Assembly: GCA_007922225.1 (NCBI GenBank) | Contig: ML679956.1 | Location: 70,672,111-70,736,110, forward strand | DNA from: Emydura subglobosa | Lineage: Eukaryota; Chordata; Testudines; Chelidae | Direction: 5' to 3' | Length of the DNA stretch: 64,000 nt | Shown: one piece after another, positions 1 through 12,635 of the stretch | Layout: every line of letters begins with the position of its first letter | Position numbering within the stretch: position 1 is the first letter of the stretch | Notes under the pieces: model-generated | Told to the model about the DNA's origin: nothing | Database searches by the model: none | Seen by the model: only the letters and a program-made list of their open reading frames with translations | Program-made: the position numbers and the translations under genes

Positions 1-600
1 CTGTGGCACTTTAAAGACTAACAAATTTAATATTTGCAGACATAAGCTTTCGAGAAACTTAGCTCTCTTCTTCAGATGCAGTAATATAGAAAATAGTCAA
101 CACAGAGTTGGTATCTTATAGGTATCCAGGTGCATTGAGAACAATGGGGGAGGTGGAGTCCAGTACTTAAGACCTAACTACGACCATTGAGTAGGAGGTG
201 AGAATGGGTGAGCAAAGTAATTTACCTTCGGTAGTGAGATAGCCATTCCAAGTCTCTGTTTAAACCCAGTTTGAATGTGTCAAGTTTGCAGATCATTTCT
301 AATTCAGCAGTTTCTCTTTGAAGTCTGTTTTTGGAGTTTTTTTGGAGAAGTACAGCAACTTTCAGGTCAGAGAGAGAATGCCCTGGGGAATTAAGGTGTT
401 CTCCCACTGGTTTATGGATGTTATTATTTTTTATGTCTGATTTGTGTCCATTTATCTTTGTGCGTAGTGATAGTCCAGTTTGGCCGATGTACATGGCAGA
501 GGGGCATTGCTGGCACATGATGGCATATATAACATTAGTGGATATGCAGGTGAATGAGCCCCTTATGGTGTGATTGATGTGGTAAGAGTAAAAGGTTCTA
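1..600 (-). mobile_element. Penelope-like retroelement, 3' part (GIY-YIG endonuclease and 3' terminal region)
   Basis: Read on the minus strand, an open frame ending at 222 carries VIYAIMCQQCPSAMYIGQT and then LRTKINGHKSDIKNNN and VGEHL. This is the GIY-YIG endonuclease that closes Penelope-like element proteins, ending EWLSHYRR. It is close to the same region of the element at 45113-47423. The reverse transcriptase part is missing: the copy stops near 600, where a CR1 on the other strand begins. Beyond the stop codon the 3' terminal region runs off the window start and contains a hammerhead-type motif. Confidence 0.85.
41..75 (-). ncRNA. Hammerhead ribozyme-like core in the Penelope 3' end
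   Basis: On the minus strand the order is CTGAAGA (69-75), a hairpin whose stem is GAGA/TCTC (within 52-68), then GAAA (48-51) followed by GCTTATG. CUGANGA, stem II and GAAA are the conserved hammerhead core. Self-cleaving hammerheads are known in the terminal repeats of Penelope-like elements. The cleavage-site base pair is hard to place here, so activity is uncertain. Confidence 0.6.
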
Positions 601-2733
601 CAGCCATATAAATAGGAAGAAAACAAAGAAACAAGAAGTGGGACTATTAAGCACTGAGGATGGGGTGGAGGTTAAGGATAATCTAGAAATGGCCGAATAT
701 CTAAACAAATACTTTGCCTCCGTTTTTAATGAGGCTAATGATGAGCTTGGGGATAGTGGTAGGCTGGCTAATGGGATTGAGGATATGGATGTAGAAATTA
801 CCACATCCAAGGTAGAAGCCAAACTCGAACAGCTTAATGGAACTAAATCAGGGGGGCCAGATAATCTCCATCCAAGAATATTAAAGGAACTAGCATGTGA
901 AATTGCAACCCGTTAGCAAGGATTTTTAATTAATCTGTAAACTCAGGCTGTACCATATAACTGGAGAATTACTATCATAGCTCCTATTTTTAAGAAAGGG
1001 AAAAAAGTGATCCGGGTAAATACAGGCCTGTTAGTTTGACCACAGTAGTATGCAAGGTCTTGGAAAAAGAAAGTAAATTTTGAAAGAGAAAGTAGTTAAG
1101 GGCATTGAGGTTAATGGTAATTGGGATAAAATACAACCTGACTTTACAAAAGTTAGATCGTGCCAGACCAATCTGATCTCCTTTTTTGAGAAGATAACAG
1201 ACATTTTAGACAAAGGGAATGCAGGGGTCTAATTTACCTAGATTTCAGTAAGGCATTTGATACAGTTCCACATGGGAAATTATTAGTTAAATTGGAAAGG
1301 ATGGGGATTAATATGAAAATTGAAAGGCGGATACGGAACTGGTTAAAGGGGAGACTACAACGCGTCATACTGAAAGGTGAACTGTCAGGCTTGATCTAAT
1401 GGAGTTCCTCAGGGATTGATCTTGGGACTGATCTTATTTAACCTTTTTATTACTGACCTTGGCACAAAAAGTGGGAATGTGTTAATAAAGTTTGCGGATG
1501 ACACAAAGTTTGACGGTATTGCCAATACAGAGAAGGATCGGGATATTATACAGGAAGATCTGGATGACCTTGTAAACTGGAGTAATAGAAAAGGGATTAA
1601 ATTTAATAGTGGAAATGCAGGGTCATGCATTTAGGGACTAATAACAAGAATTTCTGCTATAAGCTGGGGATGCATCAACTGGAAGTGACAAAGGAGGAGA
1701 AGGACCTCACCGTATTGGTTGATCACAGGATGACTATGAGTCGACAATGTGATGTGGCCATGAAAAAAACGAATGCAGTCCCTGGATGCATCAGATGAAG
1801 TATTTCCAGTAGAGATATGGAGGTGTTAATATCGTTATACAAGGCACTGGTGAGATCTCATCTGGAATACTATGTGTAGTTCTGGTCCCCCATGTTTAAG
1901 AAAGATGAACTCAGAATGGAACAGGTGCAGAGAAGGATTACTAGGATGATCCAAGGAATGGAAAACCTGCCTTATGAGAGGAGACTCAAAAAGCTTGGCT
2001 TGTTTAGCCTAACCAAAAGAAGGTTGAGGGGAGATATGATTACTCTCTATAAATACATCAGAGGGATAAATATCAGGGAGAGAGAGGAATTATTTAAGTT
2101 CAGTGCCAAAGTGAGCACAAGAACTAATGGATATAAACTGGCCATCAGGAAGTTTAGACTTGAAATTAGATGCATATTTCTAACCATCAGGGGAGTGAAG
2201 TTCTGGAATAGCCTTTCAAGAGGAGCAGTGGGAGCAGAAAACCTAGCTGGCTCCAAAACTGAGCTTGATAAATTTATGGAGGGGATAGTATGATGGGACA
2301 GCCTAGTTTGGCAACTGACTGATCTTTGACTACTGCTGGTAGATATGCCAATGGCCTGTGAAGGGATGTTAGCTGGGGTGGGTTCTGAGTTATTACAGAG
2401 AATTTTTTCTTGGGTGTCTGGCTGGTGAGTCTTGCAGACATGCTCAGGGTTTAACTGATCGCCATATTTGGGGTCGGGAAGGAATTTTCCCCCAGGGTAG
2501 ATTGGCAAAGGCTCTGGAGAGTTTTCGCCTTCCTCTGTAGCATGGGGCATGGCTCACTTGCAGGTGGATTCTCTGTACCTTAGTCTTTAAACCATGATTT
2601 GAGGACTTTAATAACTCATAGGTCAGGGGTCTATTACAGGAGTGGATGGGTGAGGTTCTGTGGCCTGTGTTGTGCAGGAGGTCAGATTAGATGATCATAT
2701 TGGTCCCTTTTGACCTTAGAGTCTATGAGTCTA
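600..2733 (+). mobile_element. CR1 LINE, 5'-truncated, reverse transcriptase region to 3' end
   Basis: From 605 the frame reads HINRKKTKKQEVGLLSTED and then the MAEYLNKYFASVFNE segment, the stretch just before the CR1 reverse transcriptase. Further on come YRPVSLTTVVCKVLE, FADDTKFDG (the catalytic A-D-D box) and the C-terminal RITRMIQGMENLPYERR. Stops and frameshifts break the frame many times, for example at the TAG at 914. The tail ends with the CR1 sequence 'gaggtcagattagatgatcat' type near 2680-2700. A closely related 3' copy lies at 14483-15219. Confidence 0.88.
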
Positions 2734-3792
2734 CACAACTGAAATCAATACCATTTACCAATATCATGAAGGAGTGCAAATCCAGACTAACACATATGTC
2801 AAATAGTTTATCTGGAAACATTAAGAAATTAGGTATCAAAATTTCCCTGTACAGTAAACATTTCTAATATTCTAGATGTATTCTCTGACATATCCTACAA
2901 GACCGTAGCTAGATGACAGCAAAATAAACTGATTACCTACATTAATTATTTCACATTTCAGACCTTAAATCATTTAAACAACGCATTTACAATAAAAAAG
3001 TCTGAACTCTTAATGATGTGCACATCTCCAACTTTGACATTCCCCTCACACAGTGGAGCGGAGAGAAACACAGTATGTCCATTCCTGAGAATTACTTGCA
3101 TATATCAGTAAAACCAACAGATCTAAAAATCAAATTATCATTCTCTCTCTATGCAGTTCTAAATACTGCTGAAATAGATAGCTAGCAAAATGCAAAAAAA
3201 AAAGGGAAACAGAATTTAAGAGTAAGTTATAAGTAGGATGGCAGAATTTGATTTTTATTTTTTTATAATTTTGATAGATAATATCAATGTTTATTTTTAA
3301 GCATTATTCTATTTTTATCTATTTAAATTTTAAGTGTTGCAGGAAATTATGGGGGATAGTGGGAGACAAACACGAATTAATGAATGACAGTAGGTCAGAT
3401 TCAGGAAGCTAAACCTACCTTTGGTCCAGCTCCGCTAACACCAGCATTACAAAACATTTTATATACATTAAGGTGGGATGCTAATAAGTTCTCAAGAAGA
3501 ATTTTTCTTGCTAGCTGATCTGTAAATTTCAATTATAATCAATGGGAATATTTTTTCGGTTTATATGCATATGGCAAAATTGATGTTTACTGATGTTTAC
3601 CAACATAAATCTAATCCTTCCAAGCCTACTTATAAATTTGGGCTAGGGATTCTCTTTTTCTGTGTCGTATAGTGCCCAGAAAAGAAAGGACCCCAATCCA
3701 ATCCCAGTGGAAAGTAAATATAGGTTTCCTCTAAACACCAGTAATCACTAACAAAATGCACTCAGCTGGCCTCTGCCTTTTCTGGAGAGCAA
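2734..3792. other. AT-rich DNA, nothing recognised
   Basis: There are no convincing exons, RNA genes or repeat family signatures. Poly-A/T runs occur near 3190 and 3250. Confidence 0.5.
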
Positions 3793-4174
3793 GTAGGCAA
3801 ATAGTCTTCAGAAGAGAAGAGGGAGGGGAGATTTGATAGCAGTCTTTAACTACCTGAAAGGGGGCTCCAGGAAGGATAGAGCTAGGCTGTTCTCAGTGGT
3901 AGCAGATGACAGAATTAGGAGCAATGTTGTCAAATTGCAGTGGGGGAGGTCTAGTTTGGATATTGGGAAAAACTTGTTGACTAGAAGGGTGGTGAAGCAC
4001 TGGAATGGGTTACCTAAGGAGGTGGTGGAATCTCCATCCTTTGAGGTTTTTTAGGTGCAACTTGACAAAGCCCTGGCTGCGATGGTTTAGTTGGGGTTGC
4101 TACTGCTTTGAGCAAAGGGTTGGACTAGATGACCCCGAGGTCCCTTCCAACCCTAATCTTCTATGATTCTATGA
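3793..4174 (+). mobile_element. CR1 LINE 3' end fragment
   Basis: The frame from 3833 reads [20 protein letters not shown], then NVVKLQWGRSSLDIGKNLLTRR and HWNGLPKEVVESPS, the C-terminal end of the CR1 polyprotein. The 3' untranslated part contains 'ggactagatgacc' and ends in the repeat TTCTATGATTCTATGA at 4159-4174, a CR1 hallmark. A TAG after FEVF breaks the frame. Confidence 0.92.
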
Positions 4175-6456
4175 AATAGGTCATATTTTTTGGGACTACC
4201 ATTATTTCCAGACTTTTTGGTCATGCTCATATAAAAGCTTACAAAAAATTGTTCAGCCCCAGCCCATAATGTTCAAGGAGGCATAATCTCAGCATTAAAA
4301 ACAATTATATATTTAGAATATTAATAAAACATCAGGAAACACAGCACCACACTATAGCCAATTTCAGAAAACCCTATATATACAATGGGCTAGACTGTGC
4401 AGCACTTACTCACACAAGGAGTCCTATTATGTAAGTGTTCACCAATACTTGTAATGGTATGGTTGCAAGCTCTAGTCCAATATAATAAAACAAAATACAG
4501 GAATTGGAACAAATTACAGATCAAATTAGTGCTAAAATCAGTTTGAGGAGTTTGGGCATTAGCCAATGAGCAACATGTAACATATGGACAAACAATAGCC
4601 TTAATTTAACAGTAGAAAGATGTCAACATTTAGAAAGATGTCACTCTGTCATATATAATCTGAATAAATAGCTGCATATTTACTGAAATATAACAATTCT
4701 ACACCATTTACAAATCTATGTTTTTACCTCTATATAATAATACCATGCCTAAGGTCTGTATCTCTGCAGGCATATACTACATGCAATTTATCTGAGTACT
4801 TAGTAGTAATTTTTTCTGTAAACGATAAGCAGTTTTTACAATGAACAATTCCCAGTATTACAAGGTTTTCATACTTGGAAAAAGTTTTTATTAGTAACAA
4901 AAAGACTTACATTTTCTCCCTTCTAAACAAAATCCTCTAGATTCATTTAATCATATTCAAAATCCCCAATTAATACCTACTAACAGGTAGAAAATCTTTC
5001 TTACTTTGTTACCCTCTTCTCTTGCTGTCTTGAGAAATTCCTCTCAGTTATAGCTAGCTACTGCTCTACAAAGTGTGGCATTTGTATATGCTGGAGGGAG
5101 TGGGGTGAAGTGGGAGGAGTATGTAGTTATCTTGAAAGTAGTAAATGTGATTTTATAGGCTCTCATTAGAAACATTGCAACATGAGGAAATAAGTGCGGA
5201 AGATGATGCTAGTGGATGATAATCAGTTAAATATTGGTGAATTACTTTATCCTGCAGAAATTACAGTGTTGCTGATAAAACACAAAAGGCTGTTTGTTCA
5301 ATGTAAACCAAACATGCAGAGAAATCCAAAAGCAAAATCTGTCTTGCAATCTCTTACCTGTATACAATGGATTTTCAATAAAAATACTTTAGTATTAATA
5401 TTTATATTCAGTTTCCTTCACTTTTCTACAACATTTCAGCACATACAGGATGCATAATCCACAACTGCTACTTGAAGGACACTATAAAAATTAGAAAAAA
5501 AGATATATTAATTGAGGAAAAATTCAGTGTGTGTAGAACATGCATGAATACAATTCTTATCTATAAGGTTTTAATACGGGGAAAGTTTTGTGTCAAATAT
5601 TTAACACAGGTTGAAAAGTTCAACTGGTTGAAGCCAGCAAAAAAAATTGTTTTGATGAGAGAGGTGAGATTATTTAACTATTGACTCTCCATTCACACCA
5701 TTACCTGAAGTTGTGCCTTGGGCTTTATAAACTATGTTTATAAACTAAGAAACAAGTACATTTACAATTATGTATTTTCACAGCTACTTTATAAAATAAA
5801 TTCCTCATTTAATTTAAGATCACATATTACAAGGTTTTTACCACATTTGAGAACATGACTGCACTTTTAAAAATAAAAACTAGCTGACAAACTTCCCCTT
5901 CCAATAGGTGTAAAGGTATTAATGCATAGTTTGCTAAGTGTTATTCCTTACCACATTTATTCCAGCAGCTTCCACTATTGTCCAAAGATGACTTTGCTCT
6001 TTATCAGCTAGATTCTAAACCTTTTCTACTTAATGAAAACACTGTTATGTGACAGACTTATGTGGGAAACTATTCTGCCCCTAAGAGCAAGCACAGTCCT
6101 AATGGAAGAAAACCGAAAAAACAAGTGATCCAACACTTTGCCTGATAGATACCCTCAGCTAAGTAAACAACGATCTTTTTAAAATACATGTTGAGTATAT
6201 TCCAAGACAACAAACAGCAATAAGCCATTTTCACTCTAAGCATAAAGTAGATGCTTCAAAAGAGTAATAGTAGATGCAAGAGACTACTTCAATTAATAAA
6301 ACAGAATTTCAGTAATTTCTGCAAAGTACCATTCTATTGTGGCATTAGTTCTATTGCTTTCAAAACCAGTCATATTTATGTCAAATATCAGCAAACAACA
6401 CTGAAAATGGAATTTATCCTTACCTGAAAACTGATTTTCTGCTGCTTCCACTACAT
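4175..6456. other. AT-rich DNA, nothing recognised
   Basis: Short open frames at 5194-5457 and 5472-5684 have no recognisable family and AT-driven composition; I treat them as chance. Confidence 0.5.
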
Positions 6457-6861
6457 CAGGGGTTCTCAGCCTTTTTCTTTCTGAGATCCCCACAACCTGC
6501 CATAAAAACTCCATGGCCCATCCGTGCCACAACAACTGTTTTCCTGCATATCCAGTAGATTAAAAGCCAGGGCCGGCATTAGGGGGTAACAAACAGTGCA
6601 ATTGCCCAGGGCCCAAAGCCACAGGGGCCCTGCAAAGTTAAGTTGCTTTGGCTTCAGCCTCGCATAGTGGGGCTTGGGCTTCAGCCCCAGGCAGCGGGGC
6701 TCAGGATTCAGCTTCAGCCCCAGGAGGCAGGGCTCAGGCTTCGGCTTTTGGGACCCCAGCAAGTCTAATGCCAGCCTTGTTCTGTGGTTTACTTTGGCAG
6801 ACCCCCTGAAATCTGCTCGTGGCCCCCCAAGAAGCCATGGAGCCCCAGTTCAGAACTGCTG
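6457..6861 (+). mobile_element. Non-autonomous hAT-type element (405 bp)
   Basis: It starts CAGGGGTTCTCAGCC, and its other end read in reverse is CAGCAGTTCTGAACTGG, a hAT/Charlie-style terminal inverted repeat. The flanking 8-mers CACTACAT (6449-6456) and CACATCAT (6862-6869) match at 6 of 8 positions, as expected for an old 8-bp target duplication. The interior is GC-rich and repeats 'gcttcagcc' and 'ggggctcagg' motifs. No transposase is present. Confidence 0.7.
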
Positions 6862-7266
6862 CACATCATCGTTCTGCATATGTAGGGTTACAGTTCTTTG
6901 CTAGACGGGGGAGACAGAGACAAAACTGAAGTTTCGGACTATAGCATCACAAAAGCTGAATGGTGGGAAGAAGGGAGGAAAAAAACTACGGCTGTTAATA
7001 AAAATCTCCATACCTTTTTATCAGCAGCAAAACAAAAAACAGGGCAAGTTTCCTTGCAATACTATACAGATATTTCTCTCACCTAATATAAAGCTTTGTT
7101 TTCAGACTGGTGCAGAAAACCAATTGTATAGCAAGATTGGAGATTCTTTAACAGATTGTTCCTTAAAACAGGAAAAGAAAAATAAACTAAAGTTTAGGGA
7201 GAAAACACTCAATGTACTTTGTAGAAAGAAAGCACATAAAAAAGCACTTAAATCCTATAGGCTATC

Positions 7267-7373
7267 TGCCTCTTCCCATAACTTCAGGATCCAGCCCTCA
7301 TTTTTTCTCTTCTTTATTACCGCAGCATAGGGCATGTAGTTTTTCTGTGATAGCATTGGAAGGTTGCTATTGG
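7267..7373 (+). repeat. Direct repeat copy 1 (pairs with 8124-8232)
   Basis: It begins TGCCTCTTCCCATAACTTCA and ends AAGGTTGCTATTGG, very similar to 8124-8232. The copies are about 860 bp apart. The family is unknown. Confidence 0.75.
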
Positions 7374-8123
7374 TTTAATGGCCAAGAATACATGTCATCA
7401 TTTGACAACCAACTCGATTGCACAATTTTTCAAATATACTAGGGAAAGTGGGGATCTGGGCACTGGAGCGTTGTAGATTTTTGAATTCTGATTTGAATTA
7501 CTTTTAAAATAAATATCTTAAGGCCTCAAGGTGCTTGGAAGTTTATTCAAGCTTCAGAATTGCCTGCTTGAGGGGCCCACCACTACATACACAGTTTTGA
7601 AACCAAGAACTTAGAAAAACAAGCCATTTTCTCTCACACCACCCAAGTTTTAAAATGGACTGTCTTGTTGTATATTTGTAATGGCTAGAAGGGCTCCAAG
7701 CAACACATAAGAAAAATTAGATGGCTGGATAATTCATTTTCTGGACATTGTCAATTGCGACCATTTTGGGTAGAGGAACGAAATGGTGGGTACCACAGGA
7801 ACCCAAATAAAAATGTTAAGTTGTGAAATTGAAGAAAATATGGCTTCATTGCAGTGGTTTTCAAGATTCCTTTGGATCCTGTAATTGTGTGTGTGGCCTA
7901 TTTCTATAAGCCATTAAACAGGAACATAGGTAAACTTTCACAGAATGTATGATTTGGGGGTATCTGCTGGTAAAACTATTTTTGAGTTGATGTTCCATGT
8001 TTTCCAAATAGCTTTTTGCCTATGCTGACTCACAAATGATATACTGATTTGAAAAGTCATCCCCTTTGTAGAAACAACACAAACTCTCTGCAAAAAGTAT
8101 CTTCACAAATTTTACAGTGTTTG
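7374..8123. other. Spacer between the two direct repeats, nothing recognised
   Basis: I see no coding potential or known repeat. The flanking ~108-bp direct repeats could mean a duplicated segment or short terminal repeats. Confidence 0.4.
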
Positions 8124-8232
8124 TGCCTCTTCCCATAACTTCAGGATCCAGTCCTAATTTTTTCTCTTCTTTATTACCCTAAGACAGGGCTTGTAGTTTT
8201 TCTGAGATAGCATTAAAAGGTTGCTGTTGTTG
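8124..8232 (+). repeat. Direct repeat copy 2
   Basis: It shares TGCCTCTTCCCATAACTTCA, a T-rich stretch and TTACC, GTAGTTTTTCTG and GATAGCATT with 7267-7373. The CR1 copy begins right after it. Confidence 0.75.
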
Positions 8233-9494
8233 CATTTCTTAAGCAAAGCAAACTGTCATGAGATGAGAGGAAAGGTCCTCTCCTGGATCAAAACCTGGTT
8301 AAAAGATAGGAAACAAAGGATAGGAATAAATTATCAGTTTTCAGAACGGAGAGAGGTAAATAATGATGTCCCCCAGAGTTCTATACTGGGACCAGTACTG
8401 TTCAACATGTTCATAAATGATCTGGAAAAAGGGGTAAACAGTGATGTGGCAAAATCTGCAGATGATACAAAACTACTCAAAATAGTTAAGTCCAAAGCAA
8501 ACTGCAAAGAGTTACAAAGGGATCTCACCATACTGGGTGACTGAGCAACAAAATAGCAGATAAAATTCACTGTTGAAAAATGCAAAGTAATGCATATTGG
8601 AAAACATAATCCCAATTATACATATAAAATGATGGCGTCTAAATTAGCTGTTACCACTCAGGAAAGAGATCTTGGAGTCACTGTGGATAATTCTCTGAAA
8701 ACATCCACTCAATGTGCAGCAGCAGTCAAAAAAGCTAACAGAATGTTGGGAATCATTAGGAAAGAGATAGATGATAAAACAGAAATTATCATATTGCCTC
8801 TATATAAATCCATGATATGCCCACATCTTGAATACTATGGGCAGATCTAATTGCCCCATTTCAAAAAAGATATATTGGAATTGGAAAAGATACAGAAAAG
8901 GGCAACAAAAATGATAAGGGGTATGGAACAGCTTCCATATGAGGAGAGATTAATGAGACTGGGACTTTTCAGCTTGAAAAAGGGATGACTAAATGGAGAT
9001 ATGATAGAGTCTATCATATGATAGAGTCTATAAAATCATGACTGGTGTGGAGATAATAAATAAGGAAGTGTTATTTACTCCTCATAACACAAGAACTAGT
9101 GGTCACCAAATGAAATTAATTGGCAGCAGGTTTAAAACAAACAAAAGGAAGTATTTCTTCAAACAACACAGTCAACCTGTGGAACTCTTTGCTAGAGGAT
9201 GTTGTGAAGGCCAAGACTATAACAGGGTTCAAAAAAGAACTAGATAAGTTCATAGAGGATAGGTCCATCAGTAGCTATTAGCCAAGATGGGCAGGAATGC
9301 AAAAAAATGCTCTGAAGTGTCCCTAGTCTCTGTTTGACAGAAGCTAGGAATAGATGACAGGGGATGGATCACTTGATGATTACCTGTTCTATTCATTCCT
9401 TCTAAAACACCTGGCATTGGCCACTGTCAGAAGACAGGATACTGGGCTAAATGGACCACTGGTCTGACCCAGTTTGGCCGTCATTACGTTCACT
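8233..9494 (+). mobile_element. CR1 LINE, reverse transcriptase core to 3' end
   Basis: The frame from 8221 reads GKVLSWIKTWLKDRKQR, then SSILGPVLFNMFINDL and SADDTKLLK, reverse transcriptase motifs of CR1 (the usual F before ADD is replaced by S). Further on come VTTQERDLGVTVDNSLKTS and CPHLEYYGQI. The 3' end has 'aggatactgggctaaatgga' and 'gtctgacccagtttggcc'. Stops and frameshifts occur near 8542, 8848 and 8985. A 15-bp stretch around TATGATAGAGTCTAT is duplicated near 9000-9032. Confidence 0.9.
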
Positions 9495-10094
9495 GGCTAT
9501 AACTGATGGAAACAACACCTTTTTAATGGCAAACTGCTAAGAGCCTTGGCATCCAACTTTAGTATTTAGAGCTTGTTGTTAGTTAATAAGTAAAGTAAGA
9601 CCACACTGTGTCTTAATGTTTGTATTATCAACATTTTTCTGAGATATTAAATTATATACAGTATGTTTCAGACTTCAAAATGGTGTATCCTGTTTTTGGT
9701 ATAAGATAACTGCAAGTACTTTGACAACTGATGAAATACCAAAATTTCTTCAAAACTTTCAGAAATGCTCAGGATATAGAAGAGTACTTTATACCAAAAA
9801 ATCCTAGGTTCCAAAGCATTAAGGCCTGAATTTCAGTTGTCTGTTTATTTCAACTGGAGTTCAGAATGCTTGGCACTTCTAAAAATCAGTCCTTAATTCG
9901 GCATATTTTTAAACAGTAGTATATGTACTCATTTTTCAGGTTATGCAACTATATGTAAAGTTTCAAGTACTAAAAGCCATTCGTTTTAGAGCTAAAGAGA
10001 CTAAGAAAATCAACCCCCAATCAGGATTTCAACTGAAGCAGCATATTACTGTGTATTTTTAGAGTTTGAGATAAAAGAACTTTAATCAAAGCTG
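9495..10094. other. AT-rich DNA, nothing recognised
   Basis: No exon, RNA gene or repeat signature is evident. Confidence 0.45.
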
Positions 10095-10484
10095 GAGAAG
10101 CAGTCCTATTTTTAGACAAATGGGTCATGCACAACGAAGTTAAACAACACATAACTAGATTGTGGAACTCATTGACACAGGATGCCATTGAACCAAGAAC
10201 ATAGCAAGAGTCAAAGAGGGATTGGACATTTATATATGTAACAGAAATATTCGGAGTTATGATAATTAATGCTGGAAAAAGTATTTGAAGGGATATAAAT
10301 CCCCGTGCTTCAGGATTTAAACCAATCTCTAACTAGTAGGGATTAGGATGAGACCTTCATGTCAAGTAAATTGTTTCTTGCACCTTCCTCTGAAGCATCT
10401 AGTACTAGCCACTCTCAGTGACAGGACACTGGACTAGATGGATCATGGATCTGATCCACTATGGCAATTCCTATGTTTCTACGT
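10095..10484 (+). mobile_element. CR1 LINE 3' end fragment (older subfamily)
   Basis: It contains 'tagattgtggaactcattg' and the CR1 3' end 'gacaggacactggactagat', then 'atctgatccactatggcaat', finishing 'tatgtttct'. It is too diverged for an open frame. Confidence 0.8.
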
Positions 10485-10526
10485 AAAACAGACAAAGCTA
10501 AAGATTTTGGATGGCTGTACCCTCAC

Positions 10527-10559
<33 letters not shown>

Positions 10560-11689
10560 TGCACGCACACATGCATACCCAAAAGCAGGTGAAACAATTT
10601 GACCTTACAGCAAGTGTGGTACAGTCCAACTGCCACCAACAGTCAGTTCTTTTTTGAGTGAAAGGTTGAGGTATTAAACTTCGAATCCAACATCTCCAGT
10701 TAGGATAAACACAAAACTATAAATTATATATTATATATATACATATATATATACCCACAGATAACAAACTCTGAGTGGAGGCAAGAGTGTAAGTGAGAAT
10801 CCTGAAAGATTATATCTTCAAAAAAGCAGAATTACAAGCAACTGTCCCTTCTTTAAAGACACTATCATCACAGGAATCTTACTCTTGGAGAGTAAATAGC
10901 TTGAGGGATGTCCCATAAGACTAGCATAAATGTAAATATAAACCAGTGTCATTATGAATAAGGCCCATGTTGACAAGAAACAACTTTTTGTTTCCCTATC
11001 TCATGGGAAGAGAGAGCCTCCCAGAGTTAAAAACAAACAGCCTGAGAATGGCTTCAGTAAAACAAAACTTTCTAAAATTTGAACAACTCACATAAGGGAA
11101 ATCCTGATAGACAAAAAGCTCTAAGTAGGGAAGAGTAGCTCCCCTATTTCAGAATCTGGTTTTGCCAGAGTGTGAGACCAAAACAGAATTCTGCCCAACA
11201 GGGTCAATCCAAGCAACAGTACTTTATTAATTTATGTAGCAAGGACCACAAGTCTGCTTTGCCTATGTCTGTAACAGAATCATCACTAAAGGTGACCAGG
11301 GAAGGCTGCTCTTTCTTGTGCTGAATGATTTTTGAAATGATGTTCTTGGCCAACCACATCATAGCAACGTGAAATGCACTGAGCAATGTGGTCATTTAGA
11401 CATGGTCTCTTCACAATGGCATTGCTAAAGGAATTGATGTCAAATGAAACAAAAGTTCAGTAAACTCTCTTAAGTCTTTTAGCTCACTTATGTAAACTCA
11501 AAGAGTCTTTAACATCAAATGTATGGGAAAAGGCCTCACTGGGATAGGCATGTGTATGCAAAAAGAATGCAAGCTCAGCAATCTTGGATACATATTTCAG
11601 ATGATTCCTTATCCTTATAAAATTTGACATAAGTTCGATCAGTCAAAAAAATCAGTTATGGTCTGCATGGTAATTGTTACTTAACCACT
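10485..11689. other. Non-coding DNA with a CT/CA microsatellite and a TA-rich tract
   Basis: (CT)n runs into (CA)n at about 10530-10575, and an alternating TA tract lies at 10725-10755. The minus-strand frame at 11204-11395 has no recognisable family. Confidence 0.5.
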
Positions 11690-12073
11690 TGGACTAAAGA
11701 GAAGGTTAAGGATGGCTTGATCACAGTCTACAATTACCTATATGGGAAACAGAAATTTGATAATGGGGGCGCTTCAGTGTAGCAGACAAAGGATAACAAA
11801 ATCTAATGGCTGTAAGTTGCAGCTAGACAAATTCAGACAAGAAATAAGGTGCAATTTTTTTTAAGTGCCAATAATTAACCATTGGAACAACTTACAATGT
11901 TGTAGTGGATTCTCCATCACTGGAAATCTTTAAATCAAGATAGAATGCTTTCCTAAAAGATATGCTCTAGTTAAAACACGAATTAATCCAGCGAAGTCTT
12001 ATGGTCTGCGTTATGCAGGAGGTCAGACAAGTTGATAACAATGGTCCCTTCTAGCTTTATAATCTACGAATAA
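11690..12073 (+). mobile_element. CR1 LINE 3' end fragment
   Basis: It includes 'atcacagtctacaattacct', 'tggattctccatcactgga' and the 3' end 'gcaggaggtcagacaagttg', then 'ggtcccttctagctttata'. This is a diverged CR1 C-terminus and 3' untranslated region. Confidence 0.8.
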
Positions 12074-12108
12074 AAGAGAAACTGATATTACTTTTCCATA
12101 TCTTACAG

Positions 12109-12627
12109 CAGTGTTTCTCAAATCCTGAAAAATAAACCACCCTTCAGGAAAATTAAACAAATTGCAAACCCACTGTGCTTTGTTCAAAGCCAAGACATCT
12201 TAATTAATTTATCATCTGTACCCCGTGACTAATCCTTCATGCTTCGTCCTTCCTCACCATATACACACTTTGGGAACTGCTGTTGTAGATCTTCATATGA
12301 TACTTCCTCTCCTTTCTTACATGCTTTGAGCAGTGTAATAGCTAATAGTGACAGTTAAAGTATTGTGAGTGACATCTGAGTTAACACACATTGACATGAA
12401 TGAGGCTATTGCTTCAGGCTCTTTGCAAACTCAGATGGACATCTCTACATTGGTCACACTTGCCTCATGCGCTGAAGAACTTCTTTGCAATCATAGTAGG
12501 TAGAGACTTATTTAAAAAAAAATTAAAAACTCTGGAGACCAACTGAATGTTCACATGTGCCCCCTCTGCTCTCACCAGCTAGTTCTTTGGGACCCCAGGA
12601 AAGGACTCACAGTTTGAGAAACACAGT
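12109..12627 (+). mobile_element. Non-autonomous hAT-type element with perfect 8-bp target duplication (519 bp)
   Basis: TCTTACAG occurs at 12101-12108 and again at 12628-12635. Between them the element starts CAGTGTTTCTCAAAT and ends, read in reverse, CTGTGTTTCTCAAACTG, so the first 14 bases of the ends agree at 13 positions. No transposase frame is seen. Confidence 0.85.
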
Positions 12628-12635
12628 CTTACAGA

